This document shows positions 17,089 to 24,951 of a DNA stretch of 64,000 nucleotides, piece after piece. The first letter of the stretch is position 1. Each line of letters begins with the position of its first letter. Both the position numbers and the translations under genes were made by a program. The notes beneath the pieces are model-generated. The model was not told the DNA's origin, searched no databases, and saw only the letters and a program-made list of their open reading frames with translations. The DNA comes from Nioella ostreopsis (GTDB lineage Bacteria > Pseudomonadota > Alphaproteobacteria > Rhodobacterales > Rhodobacteraceae), in assembly GCF_004000255.1 (NCBI RefSeq), contig NZ_RCIQ01000004.1, forward strand, positions 124,001 to 188,000. The letters are read 5' to 3'.

Positions 17089-17865
17089 CTAGCGCCCCTC
17101 GAAACGCGCCGGTCGCTTTTCCAGAAACGCCAGCACACCTTCCTTGAAATCTCGGGACTTTCCGGCCTGACCTTGCAGCCTGGCCTCCAGCATCAGCTGA
17201 TCCTCAAGGTCATTGCCAAGGCTTTCCCGCATCGCCTGCTTGATCCGCGCATAGGCCTGCGTCGGGCCGCTTGCCAGATGATGCGCCCGCGCCCGCCAAT
17301 GCGCCTCGAAGCTGGCATCATCGACCGCTTCCCAGATCAGCCCCATCTCATCGGCCTCGCGTGCAGAGAGCTTCTCGGCAAAGAGCGCCAACCCCATGGC
17401 CTTGGCGAAGCCGACCTTGCGCGGCAGCGTATAGGTGCCCCCCGCATCGGGGATCAGTCCGATCTTGGAAAAAGCCTGCATGAAGGACGCGCTTTCAGCA
17501 GCGATCACCACGTCACAGGCCAAGGCGATATTGGCCCCCGCCCCGGCGGCCACCCCGTTTACGGCCGCAATCACCGGAATCGGCACCTCGGCAATGGCGC
17601 GCAAAATCGGCGAATATTCATCGCGCAGCAGTTTTTCGAGGTTCAGATCATTGAGATTGCCGGTATCACCCAGATCCTGCCCGGCGGAAAACGCCCGTCC
17701 CTCGCCGGTGATCACGGCCACTCGCGCCGCCTGTCCCGCCGCCTGAACCGCATGGCACAGCTCGGCCCGCATCTGGGTGTTGAAGGAATTCATCACATCC
17801 GGACGCCGCAGGGTAATGACAGCCACGCCGTCGTGCAGATCGCTGGTAAGTGTCTGGTAGTCCAT
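17089..17865 (-). CDS. Enoyl-CoA hydratase/isomerase, PaaG-like
   Basis: The 258-residue crotonase-fold enzyme has oxyanion-hole segments GRAFSAGQDL and NGVAAGAGANIAL. The block FSKIGLIPDAGGTYTLPR includes the Asp that is catalytic in PaaG, and the C-terminus AFLEKRPARFEG is also PaaG-like. Resemblance to PaaG (ring-epoxide isomerase of phenylacetate degradation) is good, but no other paa genes are present, so a general short-chain enoyl-CoA hydratase role is equally possible. The start at 17865 follows GAGGGAA; an upstream extension to 17985 would run into ccmH and is rejected. The gene lies 79 bp after ccmH on the same strand. Confidence 0.85.
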   Translation of the reverse strand: MDYQTLTSDLHDGVAVITLRRPDVMNSFNTQMRAELCHAVQAAGQAARVAVITGEGRAFSAGQDLGDTGNLNDLNLEKLLRDEYSPILRAIAEVPIPVIAAVNGVAAGAGANIALACDVVIAAESASFMQAFSKIGLIPDAGGTYTLPRKVGFAKAMGLALFAEKLSAREADEMGLIWEAVDDASFEAHWRARAHHLASGPTQAYARIKQAMRESLGNDLEDQLMLEARLQGQAGKSRDFKEGVLAFLEKRPARFEGR

Positions 17866-17944
17866 GGCCGTGCATTCCCTCGGTCTTGCGCAATCGCCCT
17901 GACAGATAGGGGCCAAGCCACCCGACCGGAAGGGCAACGCAGCG

Positions 17945-18406
17945 TCAGTCTTCCATGATCTGTCGCAGCCGCGCCTGTTCCGCATCAGAGAGCCCGGTCG
18001 GAGCAGACTCTCCCTCGGCCTTCCGCCGTGACTGGCTGCGAAGATATCCGAAGGCCAGCCCCAGACCGATCAGCGCCATGCCCGGACCGGCCAGCCACAA
18101 TACCAGGTTCGATCCGGTCAGCGTCGGCCTGAGCAGCACGTATTCGCCGTAGCGCTCGACGATATAGTCCACAACCTCGTCATCGCTGTCGCCCTCAACC
18201 AGCCGTTCGCGCACCAAGAGCCGCAGATCCCGCGCGAGGTCCGCATGGCTTTCGTCGATCGACTCGTTGCGACAGACCACGCAGCGCAGCCCCGCCGAAA
18301 TATCCCGTGCCCGTTCCTCGAGGACCGGGTCAGCCAGCATTTCATCCGGTTCAACCGCCCAGATCGGGGACGCCAACAGGCACAGGATCAGCAAGAGCCG
18401 CTTCAT
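17945..18406 (-). CDS. ccmH: Cytochrome c maturation thiol protein CcmH
   Basis: The 153-residue protein has a signal peptide (about residues 1-17), then the conserved LRCVVCRNESI motif with Cys42 and Cys45, and a transmembrane helix near residues 100-122. CcmH is a membrane-anchored periplasmic thioredoxin-like protein that handles the CxxCH thiols of apocytochrome c. It starts with an ATGA overlap on the ccmF stop. The length matches the short CcmH found where CcmI is encoded separately, as here. Confidence 0.92.
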   Translation of the reverse strand: MKRLLLILCLLASPIWAVEPDEMLADPVLEERARDISAGLRCVVCRNESIDESHADLARDLRLLVRERLVEGDSDDEVVDYIVERYGEYVLLRPTLTGSNLVLWLAGPGMALIGLGLAFGYLRSQSRRKAEGESAPTGLSDAEQARLRQIMED

Positions 18407-20376
18407 TCCGCGGGCACCCCCTTCGGTTCGGCCTGGCGGCGTGCCCCGGCCGCAACCCGGTACCGACGGTCTGACAGGGACAGCAGCCCGCCAAGCGCCA
18501 TGATGATCGACCCGCCCCAGATCCAGTTTGCCCAAGGCTTGATATAGGTGCGCAGGGCAAAGCCCCCCTGTTGCGGTTCCCCAAGCACGACATAGACATC
18601 GCGAGACACGCCATTGTCGATGGCCGCCTCGGTCGTGGGCATGCCCGCCACCGGATAAAAGCGCCGCTCCGGATGCAGGGTGGAAACAAGATCTCCGTCC
18701 CGTGCCACTTCGACGGTTCCCATCAGGGCGATATAGTTCGGCCCCTCATGTTCGCGAACATCGGTCAGGGTGATCTCGTAGGGGCCGACGTCGAAGGCTT
18801 CGCCAAGCCGGGCAATACGGATATCTTCCGATTCATAGGTGGTCAGAGCGGCAACGCCAAACAACGTCAGGCCAAAGCCCGCATGCGCCACCGCCTTGCC
18901 CCAATCGGCCCGTGGCAGCCGCGTCAGGCGCGAGAGCCGCGCCCCAAACGCCCCGCGCCCGGTGCGGGTGAACAGGTCGACGACCGCCCCAGCCACCAGC
19001 CAGACCGCCAGCGCGATGAACACCGGGCCCATGGCCGAATGCCCGGTAAAGACGGCATAGGCCAGCAACCCGCCAGCCACGGCCAGCGCGGCCGCCGGCA
19101 TCTGCTGACGCATGGCCCGTCCGATACTGGCCCGTTTCCACGGCATCACCGATCCGATCGGCAGCGCCACGGCCAGGACAAAGACAAAGGGCGAGAAGGC
19201 CGCGTTGAAAAAGGGCGGCCCGACCGACAGTGTCCGATCGAAGAACATCTCCGACAGAAGCGGCCAGATCGTGCCGATGAAGACGACGAAACAGGACACC
19301 GCCAAAAGCAGGTTGTTCAGCACCAGCGCGCTTTCGCGGCTGACAATGCCGAAGACGCCCTTTGCCTCCATCGCGCCTGCCCGCAGGGCAAACAGAAGGA
19401 AGGCCCCGCCCATAAAGAACGCCAGGATGAACAGGATGAAGACGCCGCGCTCCGGGTCATTTGCAAAGGCATGGACCGAGGTGATGACGCCCGAGCGCAC
19501 GATGAAGGTGCCGATGAGCGAAAAGCCGAAGGCCAGGATCGCCAGCAGGATCGTCCAGCTTTTCAGCGCCTCGCGTTTTTCCACCACGATGGCCGAATGC
19601 AGCAGAGCCGCCGAGATCAGCCAGGGCATGAAGCTCGCGTTTTCAACGGGATCCCAGAACCAGAAGCCACCCCAGCCAAGCTCGTAATAGGCCCACCAGG
19701 ACCCGAGCCCGATGCCGATGGTCAGGAAAAGCCAGGCCGCCAGCGTCCAGGGCCGCACCCACCGTCCCCAGGCAGCGTCCACGCGGCCCTCCAGCAAGGC
19801 GGCAACGGCAAAGGAAAACGCCATGCTGAGACCCACGTAACCCAGGTAGAGGAAGGGCGGATGAAAGGCCAGGCCGGGGTCCTGCAACAGCGGGTTCAGG
19901 TCGCCCCCGTTCATCGGCGGGCTTTCCAGCCGCAGGAACGGGTTCGAGGTGAAGAGGATAAAGGCGAAGAAGGCCACGCCGATGCTGCTCTGAATCCCCA
20001 GAACCCGCGCCCGTAGACGTGGTGGCAGATTGCCTCCGAACCAGGCCGCCAGGGCCCCGAACAGGGTCAGGATCAATACCCAGAGCAGCAGCGATCCCTC
20101 ATGGTTTCCCCAAACGCCGGTTATCTTGTAGAGCAAAGGCTTCAGCGTGTGCGAATTCGCGGTCACCAGCGCCACCGAGAAATCGGAGGTCACGAAAGCA
20201 AAGGTCAGCGCGCCGAAGCTGACGGCCGTCAGAAGGAATTGCGCGCTCGCGGCAGGTGCGGCGGCGGCCATCCATTCGGGCCAGCCCTTATGGGCGCCCA
20301 CAAGGGGCACGACCGTCTGGAAGATCGAGACGGCAAAGGCAAGGATGAGGGCGAAATGTCCGAGTTCTACGATCAT
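18403..20376 (-). CDS. ccmF: Cytochrome c haem lyase subunit CcmF
   Basis: The 657-residue polytopic inner-membrane protein carries the WWD haem-handling motif WGGFWFWDPVENASFMPW near residue 235 and conserved periplasmic loops. CcmF with CcmH and CcmI attaches haem to apocytochromes. The start at 20376 (MIVELGHFALIL) is the conserved family N-terminus; a longer frame to 20433 is not supported. The usual upstream partner ccmE is not next to it: the adjacent 266 bp contain only a repeat element. Confidence 0.94.
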   Translation of the reverse strand: MIVELGHFALILAFAVSIFQTVVPLVGAHKGWPEWMAAAAPAASAQFLLTAVSFGALTFAFVTSDFSVALVTANSHTLKPLLYKITGVWGNHEGSLLLWVLILTLFGALAAWFGGNLPPRLRARVLGIQSSIGVAFFAFILFTSNPFLRLESPPMNGGDLNPLLQDPGLAFHPPFLYLGYVGLSMAFSFAVAALLEGRVDAAWGRWVRPWTLAAWLFLTIGIGLGSWWAYYELGWGGFWFWDPVENASFMPWLISAALLHSAIVVEKREALKSWTILLAILAFGFSLIGTFIVRSGVITSVHAFANDPERGVFILFILAFFMGGAFLLFALRAGAMEAKGVFGIVSRESALVLNNLLLAVSCFVVFIGTIWPLLSEMFFDRTLSVGPPFFNAAFSPFVFVLAVALPIGSVMPWKRASIGRAMRQQMPAAALAVAGGLLAYAVFTGHSAMGPVFIALAVWLVAGAVVDLFTRTGRGAFGARLSRLTRLPRADWGKAVAHAGFGLTLFGVAALTTYESEDIRIARLGEAFDVGPYEITLTDVREHEGPNYIALMGTVEVARDGDLVSTLHPERRFYPVAGMPTTEAAIDNGVSRDVYVVLGEPQQGGFALRTYIKPWANWIWGGSIIMALGGLLSLSDRRYRVAAGARRQAEPKGVPAE

Positions 20377-20467
20377 GACTGCCAACCTAGAGCAGCCATG
20401 CCCGACCGCCAAGCCCAACCGTCCGCCACACACGTCTCCGTGACCGCCTGCCGCAGTGCCCTTTCAT

Positions 20468-20642
20468 CTTGGCCCAAATACCTCCGCCGGAGGCATCCGA
20501 CGCGGCAACCGGCGTTTCCGCATCCTGTCTGCCACGATCCCCGCCTCAATTCCGTGGCAACACGGCACGGGCGAGTGCCCCCGCGCAAGCGGGGGTCGAG
20601 CCGGGCCGTTCGCGGGTCGACGCCGGCAGGCGGCGAAACCGC
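20468..20642. repeat. Dispersed intergenic element, copy B
   Basis: The 31-nt block at 20468-20498 differs from copy A (2268-2298) at about three positions. The same later blocks follow in order (TTCCGTGGCAAC, GGTCGACG, GGCGGCGAAAC). As in copy A, the element ends exactly at the stop codon of a minus-strand gene. It also contains a CCCCCGC/GCGGGGG stem near 20580-20600. No gene is seen here. Confidence 0.6.
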
Positions 20643-22232
20643 TTACCTTCCGCGAAACAGCCCGCCCAGAATACCCCGCACCACCGCGCGGCCCGATTGG
20701 GTGCCCAATTGCCGGGCAAAGCTCTTGGCGAAAGCCGTGCCGACCGAATCGCTGCGCCGCGAGGTGGACCGGCGACGCGGCTGTTCCTCGGCAGGCGCCT
20801 CTCGGGTCACCCGCGAACTGGACCGGCCCACGCGATTGCCGGAATAGCGCCGTCCAGCGCGGTATTCGCGCTCTGCCGCGCTCTCGGTCTCTTCCTCGAC
20901 CGCCTCCGCCTCTTCCGCCTCCCGCGCAGCGGCTTCGGCCCGCGCCTGCAGGATCTCGAAGGCGCTTTCCCGATCCACCTGGGCCTCGTACTTCCCCGCC
21001 AGAGGCGAGGTCGCGATCAGGCCTGCGCGCATCGCATCGGCCATCGGCCCCAGTTGCGACGAAGGCGGGCGAATGAGCGTGCGTTCCGCCATGCCGGGGA
21101 TGCCTTTGCGCTCCAGCATCGAGGTCACGGCCTCGCCCACGCTCACTTCCCGTATCGCGTCCTCGATATCGAAACCCGGATTGTCGCGATAATTCTCGGC
21201 GGCCTGCCGCAGATCGCGGCGGTCCTTCGCTGTATAGGCGCGCAGCGCGTGCTGCACCCGGTTACCAAGCTGTCCCAGCACATCCTCGGGCACATCTGCC
21301 GGGTTCTGGGTGATGAAATAGACGCCCACCCCTTTGGACCGGATCAGCCGCGCCACCTGCTCGACCTTGTCCACCAGCGCCTTGGGCGCGTCGTCGAACA
21401 ACAGATGCGCCTCGTCGAAGAAGAAGACCAGCTTGGGCTTGTCCGGGTCGCCCACCTCTGGCAGTTCCTCGAACAGTTCTGACAGCAGCCATAACAGGAA
21501 AGTCGCATAAAGCCGGGGTGACCCCATCAGCTTGTCGGCGGCCAGGATGTTGATCCGCCCCAGCCCGTCTGCATCTGTTTTCATGATATCCGTCAGTTCC
21601 AGCGCAGGTTCCCCGAACAGCCGGTCTCCCCCCTGCCCTTCGAGCACCAGAAGCCGTCGCTGGATCGCCCCGATCGAGGCGGTGGAGACATTGCCGTAGC
21701 GCAAGCTCAGCGTCTGACGATTCTCGCCGACCCAGACCAGCAGCGATTGCAGGTCTTTCAGGTCGAGCAGTGCCAGCCCCTGTTCGTCTGCCACCCGGAA
21801 GGCGATGTTGAGGATGCCCTCCTGCGCCTCGGACAGTTCCAGAAGGCGCGAGATCAGCAAGGGGCCCATTTCAGAAATCGTCGTGCGCACCGGATGACCG
21901 GCCTCGCCGTAGAGATCCCAGAAGGTCACCGGGAAGGCGCGATAGGCGTAGTCGGCAAATCCGATCCGGCCTGCGCGTTCCATGAAGGCGTCATGCAGCT
22001 TGAAGCTTTCGCTCCCCGCTGCGCCAAGTCCCGACAGATCGCCCTTCACATCCGACAGGAAGACAGGCACGCCATTGGCGGAAAAGCTTTCGGCCAGAAT
22101 TTGCAAGGTGACGGTCTTGCCGGTTCCGGTCGCGCCCGCGATCAGACCATGCCGGTTGGCGTATTTCAGCAGCATGTGCTGCGCCACGCCGTAGTCTCCA
22201 CCCCCGCCGCCAATGAAAATACTGTCCGACAT
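20643..22232 (-). CDS. HerA-like P-loop ATPase, DUF853 family
   Basis: The 529-residue protein has Walker A GATGTGKTVTLQ at residues 33-40 and Walker B LVFFFDEAHLLFDD near 280. It contains SKGVGVYFITQNPADVPEDV, typical of the DUF853/YjgR branch of HerA-FtsK ATPases. The C-terminal 120 residues are charged and low complexity (Arg/Ser/Glu rich). The cellular role is unknown; distant relatives translocate DNA. The start at 22232 follows GGGGC; the frame extends to 22283 without support. Confidence 0.85.
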   Translation of the reverse strand: MSDSIFIGGGGGDYGVAQHMLLKYANRHGLIAGATGTGKTVTLQILAESFSANGVPVFLSDVKGDLSGLGAAGSESFKLHDAFMERAGRIGFADYAYRAFPVTFWDLYGEAGHPVRTTISEMGPLLISRLLELSEAQEGILNIAFRVADEQGLALLDLKDLQSLLVWVGENRQTLSLRYGNVSTASIGAIQRRLLVLEGQGGDRLFGEPALELTDIMKTDADGLGRINILAADKLMGSPRLYATFLLWLLSELFEELPEVGDPDKPKLVFFFDEAHLLFDDAPKALVDKVEQVARLIRSKGVGVYFITQNPADVPEDVLGQLGNRVQHALRAYTAKDRRDLRQAAENYRDNPGFDIEDAIREVSVGEAVTSMLERKGIPGMAERTLIRPPSSQLGPMADAMRAGLIATSPLAGKYEAQVDRESAFEILQARAEAAAREAEEAEAVEEETESAAEREYRAGRRYSGNRVGRSSSRVTREAPAEEQPRRRSTSRRSDSVGTAFAKSFARQLGTQSGRAVVRGILGGLFRGR

Positions 22233-22245
22233 GATCTGCCCCTGT

Positions 22246-22274
22246 CTGAAATTCTTCGCCCCGCACAATACAAT
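22246..22274 (+). promoter_or_regulatory. Predicted sigma70-type promoter for candidate sRNA 1
   Basis: CTGAAA (22246-22251) and TACAAT (22269-22274) are separated by exactly 17 bp. The predicted transcript starts near 22281. It overlaps the 5' end region of the minus-strand HerA-like gene. Confidence 0.5.
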
Positions 22275-22280
22275 CTTAAC

Positions 22281-22396
22281 CATCCTGTGCCAGTCTCCTC
22301 GTCATGGCCCCGGCAAGTTTGCCGCCGGTTGACCCCGAGGCCATGGTTTTCCTCCCTGTTGACTGGCCGCGCCGGCTTTGCCCGGCGCGGTTTTTT
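22281..22396 (+). ncRNA. Candidate small RNA 1, about 115 nt, with CCUCCC motif
   Basis: No open frame of note lies in this span. A promoter-like sequence precedes it and a perfect terminator hairpin ends it. A long stem is possible between CATGGCC (22303-22309) and GGCCATG (22339-22345), enclosing GGCAA/TTGCC. A pyrimidine-rich single strand TTTTCCTCCCTGTTGACTGG (22347-22366) follows, then the terminator. The layout of hairpin, anti-Shine-Dalgarno-like CCUCCC and terminator recalls the CcsR and cuckoo sRNAs of alphaproteobacteria, though the motif is shorter. The unpaired stretch is complementary to candidate sRNA 2. Confidence 0.45.
22367..22396 (+). terminator. Rho-independent terminator of candidate sRNA 1
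   Basis: The perfect 9-bp stem CCGCGCCGG / CCGGCGCGG with loop CTTTGC is followed by TTTTTT. No plus-strand protein gene lies immediately upstream, which is what suggests a short non-coding transcript. Confidence 0.85.
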
Positions 22397-22459
22397 CCGC
22401 TTCGAAGGCGCTGGTCCCGAAATGGTTCGAAAAACGGACCAAAAACGTAAATTACCCTG

Positions 22460-22488
22460 TTGACGACCGCGCGCACCTGTCCTAGCGT
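22460..22488 (+). promoter_or_regulatory. Predicted sigma70-type promoter for candidate sRNA 2
   Basis: TTGACG (22460-22465) and TAGCGT (22483-22488) are 17 bp apart. The predicted start is near 22495. Confidence 0.5.
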
Positions 22489-22494
22489 TCGGGC

Positions 22495-22567
22495 CAGAAA
22501 GTCGGCCAGTCCGACAGGGAGAGAAAAAAGATACTGAAAAGGGCCCCGTTGCTGGGCCCTTTTTGTT
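22495..22567 (+). ncRNA. Candidate small RNA 2, about 73 nt, complementary to candidate sRNA 1
   Basis: A small hairpin, GTCGG / CCGAC with loop CCAGT (22501-22515), is followed by a purine-rich strand AGGGAGAGAAAAAAG and a terminator hairpin. Bases 22504-22521 can pair with 22352-22368 of candidate sRNA 1. This gives 16 Watson-Crick pairs, one G.U and one bulged C, with four more pairs after a mismatch. The loop CCAGU can start a kissing contact with ACUGG of RNA 1. The unit ends about 140 bp before the ialB start, so it is not the ialB leader unless the terminator is read through. Confidence 0.5.
22537..22567 (+). terminator. Rho-independent terminator of candidate sRNA 2
   Basis: AAAAGGGCCC and GGGCCCTTTT form a perfect 10-bp stem around CGTTGCT, running into TTTTTG. 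It is nearly symmetric, so it could also work on the minus strand. Confidence 0.85.
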
Positions 22568-22705
22568 TCTCGGCCTCCGGATGCGCCAGGCTCCTCCATG
22601 GGCGAAATCCAGCGCCTGCGCCAAAAATGCCCCTGACAGCGCCGCGCGCCCGTGTTAGCCATTTGCCAAACCACCTGTTCACCCGAAGACAGACGAGGCG
22701 CTTTG

Positions 22706-23371
22706 ATGAAAACCCTTTCCCTGACAGCCGCCATCCTGGCCGTTGGCCTTGCCTTCCCGCTGGCCGCGCAGGAGGCCACAGATACCGAAGACAGCACCCT
22801 TACCGCAGCAGAACAGGCTGGCCTGTCGCTCGGAGAGCGTGAGGTCGGCACCGCCTACAGCCGCGAAACCCATGGCGACTGGGACATGCGCTGCATCCAG
22901 GCCCCGGAAGGCCAGCCCGATCCCTGCCAGCTCTACCAGCTTCTGGTCGATGCACAGGGCAACTCCGTCGCCGAGTTCAACCTGTTCGATGTTCCCGATG
23001 AAGGGGAACTGATGGCAGGGGCAACGATCGTGACGCCCCTGGACACGCTTCTGACCGGCCAGTTGCGCATGGCCGTGGATAGCGGTCAGGCGCGGGTCTA
23101 TCCGTTCAGCTTCTGCCAGCCGATCGGCTGCTATGTCCGCCTCGGTCTGACCGGTGCCGATGTGCAGGCGTTCCGCGCCGGAAGCGAAGCGCGGATTGCC
23201 ATCGTGCCCCTTCAGGCCCCCGATCAGGTCGTCCCGTTGACGCTGTCGCTGTCCGGCTTCACCGCCGGGTTCGAAGCCCTGGAAGCCTATAATGAAGAGG
23301 TGATTGCCCAGTTGCAGGCCGCGGCCGCAGCAGCTGCGGCTGCAGAAGAAGACGGCGCCGCGTCCGAGTAA
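22706..23371 (+). CDS. Invasion-associated locus B (IalB) family protein
   Basis: The 221-residue periplasmic protein has a signal peptide (residues 1-20, ending LAAQ), then the IalB domain: THGDWDMRCIQAPEGQPDPC, CQLYQLLVD, and FSFCQPIGCYVRLGLT with conserved cysteines. The alanine/glutamate-rich C-terminus ends after the domain. IalB was first named in Bartonella, but the family is widespread in free-living alphaproteobacteria and its molecular role is unclear. The start at 22706 gives a clean signal peptide; the frame opens at 22652. A strong terminator follows. Confidence 0.85.
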   Translation: MKTLSLTAAILAVGLAFPLAAQEATDTEDSTLTAAEQAGLSLGEREVGTAYSRETHGDWDMRCIQAPEGQPDPCQLYQLLVDAQGNSVAEFNLFDVPDEGELMAGATIVTPLDTLLTGQLRMAVDSGQARVYPFSFCQPIGCYVRLGLTGADVQAFRAGSEARIAIVPLQAPDQVVPLTLSLSGFTAGFEALEAYNEEVIAQLQAAAAAAAAAEEDGAASE

Positions 23372-23397
23372 CCGGACCCGCCCGTCCACCAGATACA

Positions 23398-23433
23398 GGC
23401 CCGCCCGGACAGATCCGAGGCGGGTCTTTTCTT
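23398..23433 (+). terminator. Rho-independent terminator after the IalB gene
   Basis: GGCCCGCC (23398-23405) pairs with GGCGGGTC (23419-23426), including one G.U. CGGA/TCCG extends the stem past a bulged A, with loop CAGA. TTTTCTT follows. Confidence 0.85.
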
Positions 23434-23446
23434 GTCGAAAGCCGAG

Positions 23447-24658
23447 TCAGATCGCCTTGCGCAGCGCCAGAACCGCATTGAGCCCGCCGAAGGCGAAAGC
23501 GTTGGATAGGACCGCCCCGACCTCTGCATCGCGCGCCACGTTGGGCACCACGTCCAGCGCACATTCCGGGTCGGGCTCCTCGTAGTTGATCGTGGGCGCG
23601 ATCACCCCGTCGGTCAGCGCCATGATGCAGGCCAGCAGCTCCACCGCGCCGGTGCCGCCGATGAGGTGGCCATGCATCGACTTGGTGGAGGAGATCATCA
23701 ACTCATCCGCATGGTGGCCGAACACATCGGCAACAGCGGCGCATTCCACCTTGTCGTTGGCGGCGGTGCCGGTGCCGTGTGCGTTGATGTAGCCCACGTC
23801 TTCCGGGTTCAGCCGCGCGTCTTTCAGCGCGCCGGAAATGGCCCGCGCCGCGCCCTGTTTCGACGGCATCACGATATCGGCGGCATCGGACGTCATGGCG
23901 AAGCCCACCACCTCGGCCAGGATCTGGGCGCCGCGCGCCTTCGCATGCTCATACTCCTCGAAGACGAAAACCGCCGCGCCCTCGCCCTGAACCATGCCGT
24001 TTCGGTTGGCGCTGAACGGCCGGCAGGCATCGCGCGACATGACGCGCAGGCCCTCCCACGCCTTCACACCGCCGAAACACAGCATCGATTCCGAGCCGCC
24101 CGTGATCATCACCGGCGCCATGCCCCATCGGATCATGTTGAAGGCCTGCCCCATCGCGTGATTGGACGAGGCGCAGGCGGTGGCCACGGTGAAGCTCGGC
24201 CCCTTGAGGTTGAACTCCATGCTCACGTGGCTGGCGGCGGCGTTGTTCATCAGCTTGGGCACCACGAAAGGGTGCACCCGGTTCTTGCCGTCCTCGTAGA
24301 CCGAGCGGTAATTCTCGTCGAGCGTCTGCATCCCGCCGCCCGAGGTGCCCAGAACCACGCCGGACCGCGCCGCAAGCTCGCCGCTGAAGACCAGCCCGGA
24401 TTGCGCAATGGCCTCGCGCGCGGAAATCAGGGTGAACTGCGTGAACCGGTCGTAAAGCGAGATCTGCTGGCGATTGAACAGCGCTTCTGGGTCGTAATCC
24501 TTGATCTGGCCGCCGATCCGAACCGACAGCCGGTCAAGGTCGCGCATTTCCAGATCGCCTATCCCGCAGCGGCCCTCGCGCATCGCTTCCTTGGTGGCGG
24601 CCACATTGGCCCCGAGGGCATTGATCGTGCCCTGCCCGGTAATGACAACCCGTTTCAT
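23447..24658 (-). CDS. Beta-ketoacyl-ACP synthase, KAS II (FabF-like)
   Basis: The 403-residue condensing enzyme carries the Cys-His-His triad: Cys162 (TACASSNHA), His294 (NAHGTGT) and His331 (KSMHGHLIGG). KAS enzymes join an acyl chain to malonyl-ACP. It overlaps its own acyl carrier protein gene by 4 nt and is followed upstream by lpxD, so it is probably not the housekeeping fabF. It may make a dedicated acyl chain, perhaps for lipid A or another envelope lipid. That assignment is inference from context. Confidence 0.9.
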   Translation of the reverse strand: MKRVVITGQGTINALGANVAATKEAMREGRCGIGDLEMRDLDRLSVRIGGQIKDYDPEALFNRQQISLYDRFTQFTLISAREAIAQSGLVFSGELAARSGVVLGTSGGGMQTLDENYRSVYEDGKNRVHPFVVPKLMNNAAASHVSMEFNLKGPSFTVATACASSNHAMGQAFNMIRWGMAPVMITGGSESMLCFGGVKAWEGLRVMSRDACRPFSANRNGMVQGEGAAVFVFEEYEHAKARGAQILAEVVGFAMTSDAADIVMPSKQGAARAISGALKDARLNPEDVGYINAHGTGTAANDKVECAAVADVFGHHADELMISSTKSMHGHLIGGTGAVELLACIMALTDGVIAPTINYEEPDPECALDVVPNVARDAEVGAVLSNAFAFGGLNAVLALRKAI

Positions 24659-24915
24659 GCCGCGTCGGCCACCAGGCCCTCAACCGCCTTGATGATCGCC
24701 GCAACGCTGGAAATGTCGAAATCACCCGCATCGGGTTCGTTGGCATTGAAGGGAACCTGAATATCGAAGGCTTCCTCAATGGCGAAAATGCTTTCCACGA
24801 GGCCCAAGGAATCGATCCCCAGATCCTCCAATGTTGCCTCGGGCTTTACGTCCTCGACATCAAGAACCGCCTGTTCAGCGATGATCCCGATGACCTTTTC
24901 AGCAACGTCCGTCAT
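24655..24915 (-). CDS. Acyl carrier protein
   Basis: The 86-residue protein has the phosphopantetheine site in LGIDSLGLVE (Ser36) and an acidic helix (EDVKPEATLEDL) typical of ACPs. The C-terminal half (FNANEPDAGDFDISSVAAII) is unlike housekeeping AcpP, which fits a specialised ACP. It overlaps the KAS gene by ATGA and lies 36 bp after lpxD in the same direction. It is not obviously the rhizobial AcpXL. Confidence 0.9.
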   Translation of the reverse strand: MTDVAEKVIGIIAEQAVLDVEDVKPEATLEDLGIDSLGLVESIFAIEEAFDIQVPFNANEPDAGDFDISSVAAIIKAVEGLVADAA

Positions 24916-24951
24916 GGCTTCGTAATCCCTGATACTGCGCCTGCGGCTGAT

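Noticed and set aside
22359-22387. TTGACT at 22359 as a third promoter
   Set aside because: At 17 bp spacing the -10 position falls in the terminator stem (CCGGCG), so no promoter is likely.
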